NCBI GenBank assembly: GCA_963760375.1
Contig: CAVXCS010000007.1
Span: forward strand, 124,001 to 188,000
Reading direction: 5' to 3'
Origin: Pelagihabitans sp963760375
GTDB lineage: Bacteria > Bacteroidota > Bacteroidia > Flavobacteriales > Flavobacteriaceae
Length of the DNA stretch: 64,000 nt
Below, one piece after another: positions 18,934 to 27,598 of this stretch. The notes beneath the pieces are model-generated. The model saw only the letters and a list, made by a program, of their open reading frames with translations, was not told where the DNA came from and ran no database searches. How positions within the stretch are numbered: position 1 is the stretch's first letter; each line of letters begins with the position of its first letter. The position numbers were made by a program, and so were the translations under genes.

Positions 18934-19137
18934 CTTTAAATTATGAAAAACCAATACTTAAAGTTGCAAGGGAACCACCCCTTACGAGTACAAATTTAAT
19001 ACATCATCATTATGTTGTAAACCCTTTTAACTTACTTTAACTTTTGGTTTAACACAGAATTATCATTGGAGCGCCAATTTCCGATTAAATCGGCGTAATT
19101 GGTTCCCCGATTTGCGCAGGAAAATGCGATTTTATCC

Positions 19138-20280
19138 TTAAAGGGTGCCCCTGGAAGCCTGTTCCCGTTCAATCGATTCAAAAAGGGCCTTGAAATTTCC
19201 CTTTCCAAATGATTTCGCCCCTTTGCGCTGAATGATTTCGATGAACATCGTGGGGCGGTCCAGGATGGGTTTGGTGAATATCTGCAGGAGATAGCCTTCA
19301 TCGTCCCTATCGATCAGAATGCCAAGTTCCTGCAAGGGGGCCAGGTCTTCGTCGATTTCACCCACCCGATCGAGCACATCCTCATAATACACGGCGGGCA
19401 CCGTCAAGAATTCAACTCCCCTGTTTTTGAGGGCACTTACCGTTTCAATGATGTTATTTGTGGCCAAGGCCATGTGCTGAACCCCTGCACCGTTATAGAA
19501 ATCGATATACTCCTCGATCTGTGATTTTTTTCGTCCTTCTGCGGGTTCGTTGATGGGAAATTTTATTCGCCCGTTGCCATTGCTCATTACCTTGCTCATC
19601 AAGGCGGTATATTCGGTGGAAATGTCTTTATCGTCAAATGAGACCAATTGGGCAAACCCCATCACTTTGGCATAGAACTCGCACCATTTGTTCATCTCGT
19701 TCCAGCCCACGTTGCCCACCATATGGTCTACAAATTTTAAGCCCACATCCTTGGGTTTGTAAAAAGGATCCCATTTCCTGTAGCCCGGCATAAAAATACC
19801 TTTGTATTTGGAGCGTTCCACAAAAACATGAACGGTTTCCCCATAGGTATGGATTCCCGAGAGCACCACCTCGCCTTGATCATCCCGCAAGATCTTGGGC
19901 TCAAAATAACTTTCGGCCCCCCTTTTGGTGGTCTCTTCATGGCTTTTGGCCGCATCATCGACCCAGAGGGCTATGGCTTTTACGCCATCCCCATGTGCAT
20001 CGATATGCCTGTTGATGTCTCCCCCCGATTTTAAAGGCGAGGTGAGCACCAACCGTATTTTGCCCTGTTGTACGACATAGGATACTTTGTCTTTTAGACC
20101 GGTCTCCAGACCGGCATAGGCCAGCGGTTGAAATCCCCATGCGGACAAATAGTAATGGGCTGCTTGTTTGGCATTGCCCACGTAAAGTTCTACATGATCG
20201 GTACCGAGCAAAGGGAGGAAATCTTCTGCTTCCGGATTTTCAATGGGCAAGTGAAGTGATGTTTTATCTAATGTTGACAT
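19138..20280 (-). CDS. hppD: 4-hydroxyphenylpyruvate dioxygenase
   Basis: 380 residues, a two-domain vicinal-oxygen-chelate enzyme. The iron ligands are visible: His186 (FVDHMVGNVG), His269 (GVQHMALATNN) and Glu348 (TMFIEIIQRKG), and the C-terminal helix GKGNFKALFESIEREQ closes the active site as in the family. It turns 4-hydroxyphenylpyruvate into homogentisate in tyrosine breakdown. Homogentisate 1,2-dioxygenase is not adjacent and not in the window. Together with kynA just downstream it makes this a region of aromatic amino acid catabolism. The next gene is 361 bases away and a terminator lies between, so it is probably transcribed alone from a promoter in the 213 bases upstream. Confidence 0.96.
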   Translation of the reverse strand: MSTLDKTSLHLPIENPEAEDFLPLLGTDHVELYVGNAKQAAHYYLSAWGFQPLAYAGLETGLKDKVSYVVQQGKIRLVLTSPLKSGGDINRHIDAHGDGVKAIALWVDDAAKSHEETTKRGAESYFEPKILRDDQGEVVLSGIHTYGETVHVFVERSKYKGIFMPGYRKWDPFYKPKDVGLKFVDHMVGNVGWNEMNKWCEFYAKVMGFAQLVSFDDKDISTEYTALMSKVMSNGNGRIKFPINEPAEGRKKSQIEEYIDFYNGAGVQHMALATNNIIETVSALKNRGVEFLTVPAVYYEDVLDRVGEIDEDLAPLQELGILIDRDDEGYLLQIFTKPILDRPTMFIEIIQRKGAKSFGKGNFKALFESIEREQASRGTL

Positions 20281-20493
20281 GTTCGTGTTTCATTTCGATT
20301 TGAATATATTGATGCCCTACGGGCAATGAAGCCATGCAATAGCATATAGGGCAATCCATAGGATACGCCCAATAACAAAGGGACTCTGGTTTAATTTACC
20401 ACATGGCCCTGAGATGGGGCATATTATCGATTCTTGGGATTGGCATATCCTTACAAAGGTCGTAAAAAAGAAAATAAAACGATCACGAAGTCT

Positions 20494-22761
20494 TTAAAAC
20501 CAATATCCAACGCTAAAGAATAGTTGATTGTTCTTGGCTTCGGGGCTCCAGGAATACATCACCTGAACCGGACCGAGAAAAGATTCCCAGCCATAGCCCA
20601 GACCGTAGCCAGAATAGTTGGGCTCGGTGAACCATTCGCCCGTTCTAAAGATATCGTCCTCGACATTCGCAAAATTAGCGGAGAACAGGAGATGGTTTTT
20701 TCTGGCGAACTCCAGATCCAAACGTCCATAGGCCTTGACGTAACTATTGCCGGGCAAGCTCAGAAAATCGTATCCCAAGAAAGGAACAAAGTTATTGATC
20801 AAATCTGTGCCATAACCTCCCAGGACAAAATCGAAGGAGGTCACATTGGAAGTGCCCAGTTTAAAGCCCCCTTCCGTTTCCAAATTCAAGGATAGGTTTT
20901 TAAATAGGGGAATGGCACCCCCCATCCGCGCTTTCGCGATCGAGAATTCCTTGAAATTGTCATTAAAGTCGGAAGAGAGCAGATAAAAATGGAAATCTCC
21001 ATTAAAGTAAAGGCCCCTTGTGGGAAAATATCGGTCATCATAGGTATCCAAAACCAATTGTCCGAAAGTGCTGTAATAGTTGCTTTTTTCAAAGAGGGTA
21101 CGCCCCCCCTCGGCCCTTAAGACCGGAAGTCCGTTTTCATCCAATAAATCCCCAAAGGTTTGGGTACTTAAGCGCAACCATTTGTGTTCGGCCCCGATGG
21201 TAAACGCAAATTCTTCCCGCCACACCGTTTGCAGGTACAATTGATTGGTAAAATCGTTCACATCGATATTGATGGTATTGATATTGATGCTGCCCGGAAC
21301 CTCAAAGTTATCCCGGATCAGATTGAAATTGATCTGGTTGTCAAAAGTGTTGTACCTAGAGTTCAAACCGAAACTCCAATAAGTACCCTTGTCTACATAA
21401 TATTGCAGATTATACCTGATCTTGTCCCCGAAAATAAAATCGAAGGAAGCCACATCGTCTTTCATGAGCAATCGCTTCTTGGTGAGGTTGGCCAAGGCAG
21501 CACTTTTGTAAAGATCGTCATAGTGCAGGCCCAACCGTAAAAAGTTCTTATTGGTATTCTCTTCCAGGACAAGGGTAAGGTCTTCCCCAAGACCATTGCT
21601 GGTCAATTTATGGTGAATGGTTTTGAAGTTGCCAGTTGCCGACAAATTGCTGATGCCCTGGTCGAGTTTTTTAAAGGTGGTCTTTTCGCCCAGGTTAAAC
21701 CTTAGTTTTCCTTTGATATAGCCGCGGGTATAGTTTTCCAGATTGCCATCGATGATCAAACGGTTTATCATTAAGCTGTCTTTGGGCACCACTTGTACTA
21801 CGGTGGCCTTTACCGTATCGGCACCGCTGGAAAGAAGTTTCAGCGCTTCCCATTTGTTCCTTGCGGCAACTTCCCCCAATCGAACGATTTCTTCATATTT
21901 ATTGAAATCGATCACCGAATACCGATCCAAACTGGGTTTGATGTAAATGTCGGTGCGTTTCGATTTACCGCTCATGGCGGCGGCTGTTCTGAAATTGTTG
22001 ATCTGCAGCAGTATCTCCGTGGCGGAGAGCAGGCCTTCCCTGTCTGAAAGTCCGTGCTGTACATCGACTCCAATGATAATGTCCGCTCCAAGTTTTTTGA
22101 TCTCGTCCAAGGGATAGTTGTTGACCACGCCACCATCGATAAGGATTTTGCCGTCCAATGTCGCAGGTTCGAAAAGGGAGGGCAGGGTGCCACTCGCCAG
22201 TACGGCTTCAGGAAGGTACCCTTTATCCAATAACACCTGCTCTCCGGTTTCGACATTGGTGGCAATGCACAAAAAAGGGATGGGCAGTTTATTGAAATCA
22301 TGGATATCCTTCACATGGTACAGAACCCTTACAAGTTCGTTGTAGATATTCTGCCCGCCCGAATAGGCAGGGGGCACCGATACCCTAAAATTCTTGAAAG
22401 GAAGGGTAAGGGCATAGCGGTCAGAATCCTCCTTTTCATAGAAGGTTTTTGCACTTCTGGGCAAGTTGTCGCGGATCAGTTGATCAAAATTGGTATTCCG
22501 AAAGATCGAATCCAACTGACCGGCCGTATAGCCTGCTGCGTACAGGGCCCCGACAAAAGCACCCATACTGGTGCCGCCGATGTAGTCTATTTTCACACCC
22601 GCTTCTTCGAGCACCTTCAATGCCCCGATATGAGCCATCCCTTTCGCTCCGCCACCGCTCAAGACCACTCCGATTTTAGGCCTTTCCATATCAGTACCTT
22701 CCTGGGCCATGGCCACTGTGGCCATGGTCAACATCAAAAAGTAAATCAGTGTTTTCTTCAT
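20494..22761 (-). CDS. patatin-like phospholipase fused to an outer-membrane barrel (PlpD/type Vd type)
   Basis: 755 residues. Signal peptide (FLMLTMATVAMAQ), then a patatin domain at about 28-300: oxyanion loop GGGAKG (36-41), nucleophile Ser65 in GGTSMGAF and Asp209 in ILIDGGVVNN. Residues about 330-400 look like a POTRA domain (INRLIIDGNLENYTRGYIKG), and the remaining 350 form a BamA/Omp85-like barrel ending FFSVGYWF. This architecture is that of type Vd autotransporters such as PlpD of Pseudomonas, in which a lipase is carried to or through the outer membrane by its own barrel. In Bacteroidota such proteins are mostly kept at the outer membrane, perhaps for phospholipid turnover. Lies 18 bases after uvrC in the same direction. 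Confidence 0.9.
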   Translation of the reverse strand: MKKTLIYFLMLTMATVAMAQEGTDMERPKIGVVLSGGGAKGMAHIGALKVLEEAGVKIDYIGGTSMGAFVGALYAAGYTAGQLDSIFRNTNFDQLIRDNLPRSAKTFYEKEDSDRYALTLPFKNFRVSVPPAYSGGQNIYNELVRVLYHVKDIHDFNKLPIPFLCIATNVETGEQVLLDKGYLPEAVLASGTLPSLFEPATLDGKILIDGGVVNNYPLDEIKKLGADIIIGVDVQHGLSDREGLLSATEILLQINNFRTAAAMSGKSKRTDIYIKPSLDRYSVIDFNKYEEIVRLGEVAARNKWEALKLLSSGADTVKATVVQVVPKDSLMINRLIIDGNLENYTRGYIKGKLRFNLGEKTTFKKLDQGISNLSATGNFKTIHHKLTSNGLGEDLTLVLEENTNKNFLRLGLHYDDLYKSAALANLTKKRLLMKDDVASFDFIFGDKIRYNLQYYVDKGTYWSFGLNSRYNTFDNQINFNLIRDNFEVPGSININTINIDVNDFTNQLYLQTVWREEFAFTIGAEHKWLRLSTQTFGDLLDENGLPVLRAEGGRTLFEKSNYYSTFGQLVLDTYDDRYFPTRGLYFNGDFHFYLLSSDFNDNFKEFSIAKARMGGAIPLFKNLSLNLETEGGFKLGTSNVTSFDFVLGGYGTDLINNFVPFLGYDFLSLPGNSYVKAYGRLDLEFARKNHLLFSANFANVEDDIFRTGEWFTEPNYSGYGLGYGWESFLGPVQVMYSWSPEAKNNQLFFSVGYWF

Positions 22762-22779
22762 CTGGCCTATTGGTCGTAA

Positions 22780-24570
22780 TTATTGATGGAATGTTTCATA
22801 AATTTTTTTTGCCTTGGCCATCCCTACGGTTTTCGCAAGACTTTCCAAGGAGGCCTCTTTGATGCGCTTCACCGATTTAAAGTCTTTCAGGAGCTCCTGT
22901 GCCGTTATTCCTCCAATGCCCTCAATACCCTCCAACTCAGAATTGATGGCCGCTTTGCTCCTTTTGTTGCGGTGAAAGCTGATTCCGAAGCGATGTGCTT
23001 CGTTCCGAAGTTGCTGTATCAGTTTGAGGCTCTCCGATTTCTTGTCCAAATAAAGTGGAATGGGGTCTTCAGGGAAAAATATTTCTTCCAATCGCTTGGC
23101 GATGCCTATGATCGCTATTTTCCCACGAAGCCCTAATCGATCCAAGCTCTTCACTGCGGAGGACAGTTGACCCTTACCCCCATCAATAATGATCAGCTGC
23201 GGAAGCGGTTCCCCTTCATCCGATAATCGTTTGTACCTTCGGTATACGACCTCCTCCATGGACGCGAAATCATCCGGCCCCTCCACCGTTTTGATATTGA
23301 AGTGGCGATAGTCTTTTTTGGAGGCTCTGCCGTCCTTGAAGACCACACAGGCAGCCACGGGCTGGCTTCCCTGAATATTGCTGTTGTCGAAGCACTCGAT
23401 ATGGATCGGCAATGACGACAGCCTTAAATCTGATTTCATTTGGGCCATGATTCGATTGGCGTGCCTATCCGGGTCGATGATCTTGATCTGCTTGAATTTC
23501 TCTTGCCTAAAGAATTTCGCGTTGCGCTCGCTGAATTCCATAATTTTCTTTTTGTCGCCCAACTGCGGCACGGTGACCTTTACACCGGGTCCGACCTCTA
23601 CGGGGAAAGGAAGGTAGAGCTCCTTCGATTGCGACTCAAACCTTTGCCGGATTTCAACAATGGACAATTGCAAGAGATCTTCGTCCGATTCATCCAATTT
23701 TTTCTTGATTTCCAAGGTATGGGAACGAAAGATCGACCCGTGCGACAACTGCAGGAAATTGACATAGGCATAGGCCTCGTCAGAAATGATGGTAAAAACA
23801 TCGACATTGTTGATTTTGGGGTTCACTATGGTCGATTTCACCTGATAATTTTCGAGCACCATGATCTTGTCCTTGATGCGCTGTGCCTCTTCGAACCTGG
23901 TCTCCTCGGCAAGGGCCTTCATCTGATGCTTGAAATATTGCAAAGAGGTTTTAAAGTTGCCTTTGATGATTTCCCTTATATCCTCTATTTGCCGATGATA
24001 CTCTTCTTCGTTTTGAAGTCCCTCGCACGGTGCTTTGCAGTTACCCAAGTGGTACTCAAGACAGGCCTTGTATTTACCTGCGGATATCTTTTCGTGAGAC
24101 AGGTCATAGTTGCAGGTTCTCAGGGGATATACGCTCTTCACGAGATCGAGCAAAATACGCACCGTTTTCATGCTGGTATATGGCCCGAAGTATTCCGAGC
24201 CATCCTTAATCAATTTTCGGGTAGGGAATATTCTAGGGAACCGCTCCTTTTTGATGCAGATCCAGGGATAGGATTTGTCATCTTTCAAAAGTACGTTATA
24301 CCTTGGCCTATATTTTTTGATCAAATTGTTTTCCAACAAAAGCGCATCAGACTCTGTCGGGACCACAATATGTTTGATATGCCTTATCTTTTTGACCAAG
24401 ACCCGGGTCTTGCCGTACTCATGGTTCTTGTTGAAATAGGAAGCAACCCTTTTTTTGAGGTTCTTGGCTTTGCCTACATATAGGATTTTCTCATCGCTAT
24501 CATAAAATTGATAAACCCCGGGATTATCGGGCAGTGCACTTAGTTGAATTTCAATCGGTATTTGGGGCAT
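22780..24570 (-). CDS. uvrC: excinuclease ABC subunit C
   Basis: 596 residues, normal for UvrC. GIY-YIG nuclease at the N-terminus (NPGVYQFYDSDEKILYVGKA, residues 17-36), a cysteine-containing region (CNYDLSHEKISAGKYKACLEYHLGNC abbreviated here to its CNYDL and CKAPC ends), a UVR helix (LAEETRFEEAQRIKDKI) that binds UvrB, an RNase H-like second nuclease (IECFDNSNIQGSQPVAACVV; IIDGGKGQL) and a C-terminal helix-hairpin-helix pair (IEGIGGITAQELLKDF). It cuts on both sides of a lesion in nucleotide excision repair. Followed after 18 bases by the patatin-barrel gene. Confidence 0.97.
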   Translation of the reverse strand: MPQIPIEIQLSALPDNPGVYQFYDSDEKILYVGKAKNLKKRVASYFNKNHEYGKTRVLVKKIRHIKHIVVPTESDALLLENNLIKKYRPRYNVLLKDDKSYPWICIKKERFPRIFPTRKLIKDGSEYFGPYTSMKTVRILLDLVKSVYPLRTCNYDLSHEKISAGKYKACLEYHLGNCKAPCEGLQNEEEYHRQIEDIREIIKGNFKTSLQYFKHQMKALAEETRFEEAQRIKDKIMVLENYQVKSTIVNPKINNVDVFTIISDEAYAYVNFLQLSHGSIFRSHTLEIKKKLDESDEDLLQLSIVEIRQRFESQSKELYLPFPVEVGPGVKVTVPQLGDKKKIMEFSERNAKFFRQEKFKQIKIIDPDRHANRIMAQMKSDLRLSSLPIHIECFDNSNIQGSQPVAACVVFKDGRASKKDYRHFNIKTVEGPDDFASMEEVVYRRYKRLSDEGEPLPQLIIIDGGKGQLSSAVKSLDRLGLRGKIAIIGIAKRLEEIFFPEDPIPLYLDKKSESLKLIQQLRNEAHRFGISFHRNKRSKAAINSELEGIEGIGGITAQELLKDFKSVKRIKEASLESLAKTVGMAKAKKIYETFHQ

Positions 24571-24878
24571 TGTTCCTGAATCGTGAATTTTTGGAATATC
24601 GAGTTAAATTACTGTGTTTTTGGAAAAGCACCCAGCATTTTCGCGTTTTTAACCCGCTATTATGAAAGCGTTGTCCAAGCCTCTTTGACTGAATCGGTTT
24701 GATCGGAGTGCCCAAGATCGATCAATCATGATTAACCTGAAAACAAATCTGTCCGGTGAACGACCCTTTGGGTAAAAAAAGATGTTATTAATCGAATTTA
24801 TTTGGGCCTATTTTGTTAAATTGTTGCTAAAGTTGCCCTTGTAAGAAAAAACTTGTCGTTTTATAAATAAACGTCATT

Positions 24879-25028
24879 ATGGCTTCTAAAGAAATTTATT
24901 GTACTGTTTTTCAGCTTTTTACAAAATATATTTCTTTGTCATTCTCCAATAATCCCATTATTTGGGTTCCCTTTAAAAGCCATATTGTGCATTTCATCGA
25001 TGAAAAGTTACACTTAGTGGATTTTTAA
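24879..25028 (+). CDS. possible 49-residue small protein
   Basis: ATG to TAA frame beginning MASKEIYCTVFQLFTKYISL and ending HLVDF. Rich in aromatic residues, no clear membrane segment, no family recognised. It lies in an AT-rich region where chance frames of this length occur, so support is weak. Confidence 0.15.
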   Translation: MASKEIYCTVFQLFTKYISLSFSNNPIIWVPFKSHIVHFIDEKLHLVDF

Positions 25029-25072
25029 TTCATTTTTTTATTTATATTTAAAAATTCAAAATCGAGATTAAC

Positions 25073-25159
25073 ATGGACAATTACATCATCACCCTTGGCT
25101 CTTATCTCCTTCTTATGCTTTTTTTCAGGATCTATTATCTTGTAAGCGCAAAAGAATAG
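25073..25159 (+). CDS. possible 28-residue membrane miniprotein
   Basis: ATG GAC AAT to TAG. The product begins MDNYIITLGSYLLLMLFFRI and ends YYLVSAKE: one hydrophobic helix of about 18 residues with a charged tail, the usual form of tiny membrane proteins. Upstream is very AT-rich (TTTATATTTAAAAATTC), as expected of a Bacteroidota start region. 72 bases separate it from the cyclo-ligase start. Translation is not shown by anything else. Confidence 0.35.
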   Translation: MDNYIITLGSYLLLMLFFRIYYLVSAKE

Positions 25160-25231
25160 TGCACAGATAAGTCAAGAACCCTACTTATACTATCTTAAGA
25201 GCCCCAACTCCTAAGGTCGTCATCCAAAAGA

Positions 25232-25801
25232 ATGCTCAAGAAAGACTTGCGATTGAACCATATATCGCTCCGGGAAGGTCTTGCTCCGGAAGATTTGTTC
25301 AACGGCAGCTTGGCCATAGCCAACCAATCGCTCAAAGTGCCCATCTGGGAGGGCGAATTTTACCACCTTTTTCTTCCCATCTCCGATAAAAAGGAAGTAG
25401 ATACCAGTTTTATTTTATCGATCTTACAGGGCAAGGACAAACACGTCGTGCTGTCAAAGGTCTCCGCAAAAAACAGGCTGCGGCATTTCCTTTTGACCGA
25501 TTCCACCACATTGAAATTGAATACATGGGGCATTCCTGAGCCGACCGGAGGTATTGCGGTTGACCCCAAGCAATTGGATGTGGTCTTCGTGCCGCTACTG
25601 GCCTTCGATACCTTGGGGAATCGTGTGGGATACGGACAGGGATTTTATGATCGCTTCCTGAATGAATGCCGTAAGGATACTTTAAAAGTGGGACTCTCGC
25701 TTTTTGATGCCATACCCAAGATTACCGATACCGAAACCCATGATGTGCGCCTGGACTATTGCATCACCCCTGAAAAAACATATACGTTCAAATCGGTCTA
25801 A
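25232..25801 (+). CDS. 5-formyltetrahydrofolate cyclo-ligase
   Basis: 189 residues, the usual size. The family mark is GNRVGYGQGFYDRFLNE near residues 127-143, with the preceding DVVFVPLLAFD and the TWGIPEP motif. It uses ATP to turn 5-formyl-THF into 5,10-methenyl-THF in the cytoplasm, recovering the folate from a side product of one-carbon metabolism. Its stop codon overlaps that of the convergent lspA gene by four bases (25798-25801). Confidence 0.93.
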   Translation: MLKKDLRLNHISLREGLAPEDLFNGSLAIANQSLKVPIWEGEFYHLFLPISDKKEVDTSFILSILQGKDKHVVLSKVSAKNRLRHFLLTDSTTLKLNTWGIPEPTGGIAVDPKQLDVVFVPLLAFDTLGNRVGYGQGFYDRFLNECRKDTLKVGLSLFDAIPKITDTETHDVRLDYCITPEKTYTFKSV

Positions 25802-26445
25802 GCCTGTTGTTCCGCTTCTGTTGAAGTCTCCTCTTTGTGGGCAAAGGCTTTTTTGTTGAAGACGATCAAAATCCCGACCCCGGTACTGATCGCGGTATCG
25901 GCCACGTTAAAGACCGGTTCGAAAAAACGGAAGCGATTGCCCCCAAAATACGGGACCCAGTCGGGCCAGCTCGTATCGATCATCGGGAAATAGAGCATGT
26001 CCACCACTTTTCCGTAAAATAGGCTGCCATAGGGCTCTTTGGCAAAAAAAGTGGCGACTTGGTTGTTGCTATGGTCGAACAGCACACCATAGAACACTGA
26101 ATCGATAATGTTTCCCAGAGCCCCTGCAAAAATCAATGATACCGCCAAAAGATAGGTGGTATTCGCCCTTTTTTTGATGAGATCGTACAACCAATAGCCG
26201 ATTCCCAAGATGGCAAAAAGCCGGAAAATGGTCAAGATAAGCTTCCCGGTATTATCGGAAATGGGCAGTACGTCGCTTAACTTGGCCCCCCAGGCAGCAC
26301 CTTCATTTTCGATGAACAAAATCTTGAACCAATTGAAAACCTCCATCGATTCCCCGAGAAAAAAATGGGTTTTGATATAGATTTTACTGATCTGATCGAT
26401 GGCCAAGATCAAAAATATCAGAAACAAGGATTTTTTTAAGTTCAT
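25798..26445 (-). CDS. lspA: signal peptidase II (prolipoprotein peptidase)
   Basis: 215 residues, four transmembrane helices. It removes lipoprotein signal peptides in the inner membrane. Visible motifs: DQISKIYIK in helix 1, ENEGAAWG, GALGNIIDS at 107-116, and the catalytic aspartates Asp149 (KVVDMLYFP) and Asp183 (FNVADTAI). Between GNIIDS and VVDM there is an insertion of about 25 residues relative to E. coli LspA, common in Bacteroidota. In this lipoprotein-rich genome it would process several products in the window. It belongs to the ileS-dksA-lspA run on the minus strand, here with one extra gene between dksA and lspA. Confidence 0.96.
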   Translation of the reverse strand: MNLKKSLFLIFLILAIDQISKIYIKTHFFLGESMEVFNWFKILFIENEGAAWGAKLSDVLPISDNTGKLILTIFRLFAILGIGYWLYDLIKKRANTTYLLAVSLIFAGALGNIIDSVFYGVLFDHSNNQVATFFAKEPYGSLFYGKVVDMLYFPMIDTSWPDWVPYFGGNRFRFFEPVFNVADTAISTGVGILIVFNKKAFAHKEETSTEAEQQA

Positions 26446-26478
26446 AGTTGATAAAATAACGGGGCAAAAATAGACATA

Positions 26479-27114
26479 TTATTCGGTTTTGTTCAGCGTG
26501 ATGTTCCCCGTAATGGTTGTCAGGATATATTGATGGGTCCCGGGGGGCATACCATTTTTGAGGACCTTTCCGAATTTACTGCTGGCCTCGATATCGGCGG
26601 CCTTGTCCCTAACCTCGATATCGCCACTTTGTGTGGTCACTTCCACAAATTCGGAAACCCCGGTCATTCGACATTGCCCGTCATTGAGACTGATCCGTAA
26701 ATCCCTATAGTCGCCAAAAACCGATACATTGGTACTGGTGCCAAACAAGGAAACGCTTTTCATTTCTGGTAATGTCAATTGCAAGGCTATGGAAATCACC
26801 TTATGGGCACTCAGTTTGTCATTCGGAATCACAAAATCGGGCTGAAAACCCGCACTGATCAATAGGGTGGAACCTTCTTCCTTGATGTTGATCAGGAGGT
26901 CCGGGTTGTATTCCCCCTCTATTTGGGCAGTCACCGACATTTCTTCCCCTTTCCGGGTGACCAGGGAAACCGAATAACAATTATTCGCATCGATGGAAAT
27001 AAATGAAATTCCGGGGTGTATGATCGATTTCTTGATGACTTTTTGACCCAGCGCGCTTTGGGTCAAAAGCAAGAAGCCCACCAAAAACAAAAGGGGAATA
27101 CTTACCCTGTGCAT
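26479..27114 (-). CDS. exported protein with DUF4097/GIN-like beta-helical body
   Basis: About 211 residues from the ATG at 27114, which gives a signal peptide (SIPLLFLVGFLLLTQSALGQ); the frame runs 90 bases further upstream without a signal. The mature part alternates short strands with repeated patterns (SVSLFGTSTNVSVFGDYRDL, ISLNDGQCRMTGVSEFVEV, TTQSGDIEVRDKAADIEA), which suggests a single-stranded beta-helix like the DUF4097 and head-GIN domains. Function of that group is unknown. The assignment rests on pattern only. Placed between dksA and lspA, 33 bases from lspA, so likely transcribed with it. Confidence 0.65.
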   Translation of the reverse strand: MHRVSIPLLFLVGFLLLTQSALGQKVIKKSIIHPGISFISIDANNCYSVSLVTRKGEEMSVTAQIEGEYNPDLLINIKEEGSTLLISAGFQPDFVIPNDKLSAHKVISIALQLTLPEMKSVSLFGTSTNVSVFGDYRDLRISLNDGQCRMTGVSEFVEVTTQSGDIEVRDKAADIEASSKFGKVLKNGMPPGTHQYILTTITGNITLNKTE

Positions 27115-27156
27115 GGTCTTGGCTCCGAGGGTTCCGGTAGGGCTGAAATAGCAATA

Positions 27157-27172
27157 CCCCCATTTTTGGGGG
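27157..27172 (-). other. short hairpin downstream of the dksA-like gene
   Basis: CCCCCA (27157-27162), loop TTTT, TGGGGG (27167-27172). No run of T follows on either strand, so it is not a clear terminator. It stands between the dksA-like stop and the next start and may stabilise or attenuate the message. Confidence 0.35.
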
Positions 27173-27210
27173 CATGTTATATTGCTAGATCTAATAGAAC
27201 GCAACTGCGG

Positions 27211-27594
27211 TTATTTCTGCATATTTTTGGCCTCGATGCTCAGGGTGGCATGCGGTACCAACTTCAACCTTTCCTTGTTGATCAACTTTCCGGTAACCCT
27301 GCAAATGCCGTAGGTCTTATTTTCAATACGCAAAAGTGCGTTCTTCAAATCGCGGATAAATTTTTCCTGACGGATGGCCAACTGTGTGTTCGCTTCCTTG
27401 CTCATGGTCTCGGATCCTTCCTCAAAGGCCTTAAACGTGGGCGATGTGTCATCGGTGCCATTATTGCCGTCGTTCATATAGGCACTTTTCAAAAGCTCCA
27501 AATGCACTTTCGCCGTTACGATCTTCGCTTCGATGAGCTTCCTGAATTCAGCCAAATCCTTGTCCGAGTATCTAATTTTTAAATCCTGATCCAT
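27211..27594 (-). CDS. DksA/TraR family regulator with a degenerate zinc finger
   Basis: 127 residues with the coiled-coil then finger layout of DksA/TraR proteins. The C-terminal finger reads TYGICRVTGKLINKERL...LVPHATLSIEAK, where the family norm is C-x2-C and C-x2-C. Only Cys98 remains; the other three places are Thr101, Ser119 and Ala122. The fold mark (GIC...G..I...RL...P.AT.) is otherwise kept. DksA enters the RNA polymerase secondary channel and adjusts transcription with ppGpp; whether this protein does so without zinc is unknown. It follows ileS by 4 bases, an order common in Bacteroidota. Confidence 0.88.
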   Translation of the reverse strand: MDQDLKIRYSDKDLAEFRKLIEAKIVTAKVHLELLKSAYMNDGNNGTDDTSPTFKAFEEGSETMSKEANTQLAIRQEKFIRDLKNALLRIENKTYGICRVTGKLINKERLKLVPHATLSIEAKNMQK

Positions 27595-27598
27595 ATTC

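Larger units (their letters stand above)
18777..19137. other. gene-free stretch holding a terminator and a repeated 17-base element
   Basis: 361 bases between hppD and the DUF3108 gene, both on the minus strand. It holds a hairpin with T-run (18884-18911) and the sequence CTAAATAACCAACCAAA at 18917-18933, which also occurs near 63.6 kb. In many relatives homogentisate dioxygenase neighbours hppD; no trace of it was seen here. A 17-codon frame opens at 18943 on the plus strand, too short to support. Confidence 0.6.
24571..25231. other. 661-base intergenic region with two possible tiny genes
   Basis: AT-rich region between divergent uvrC and the formyl-THF cyclo-ligase gene. It holds short plus-strand frames at 24879-25028 and 25073-25159, listed separately. 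No RNA gene or repeat was recognised. Confidence 0.5.

Noticed and set aside
18943..18999. 17-codon frame beginning MKNQYLKLQG after the 17-base repeat
   Set aside because: Too short and without a match at the other repeat copy, where the codons after the repeat are unrelated.
23440..24483. 347-codon plus-strand frame opposite uvrC
   Set aside because: It is a mirror of the uvrC coding strand with no domain of its own; uvrC motifs are complete on the minus strand.
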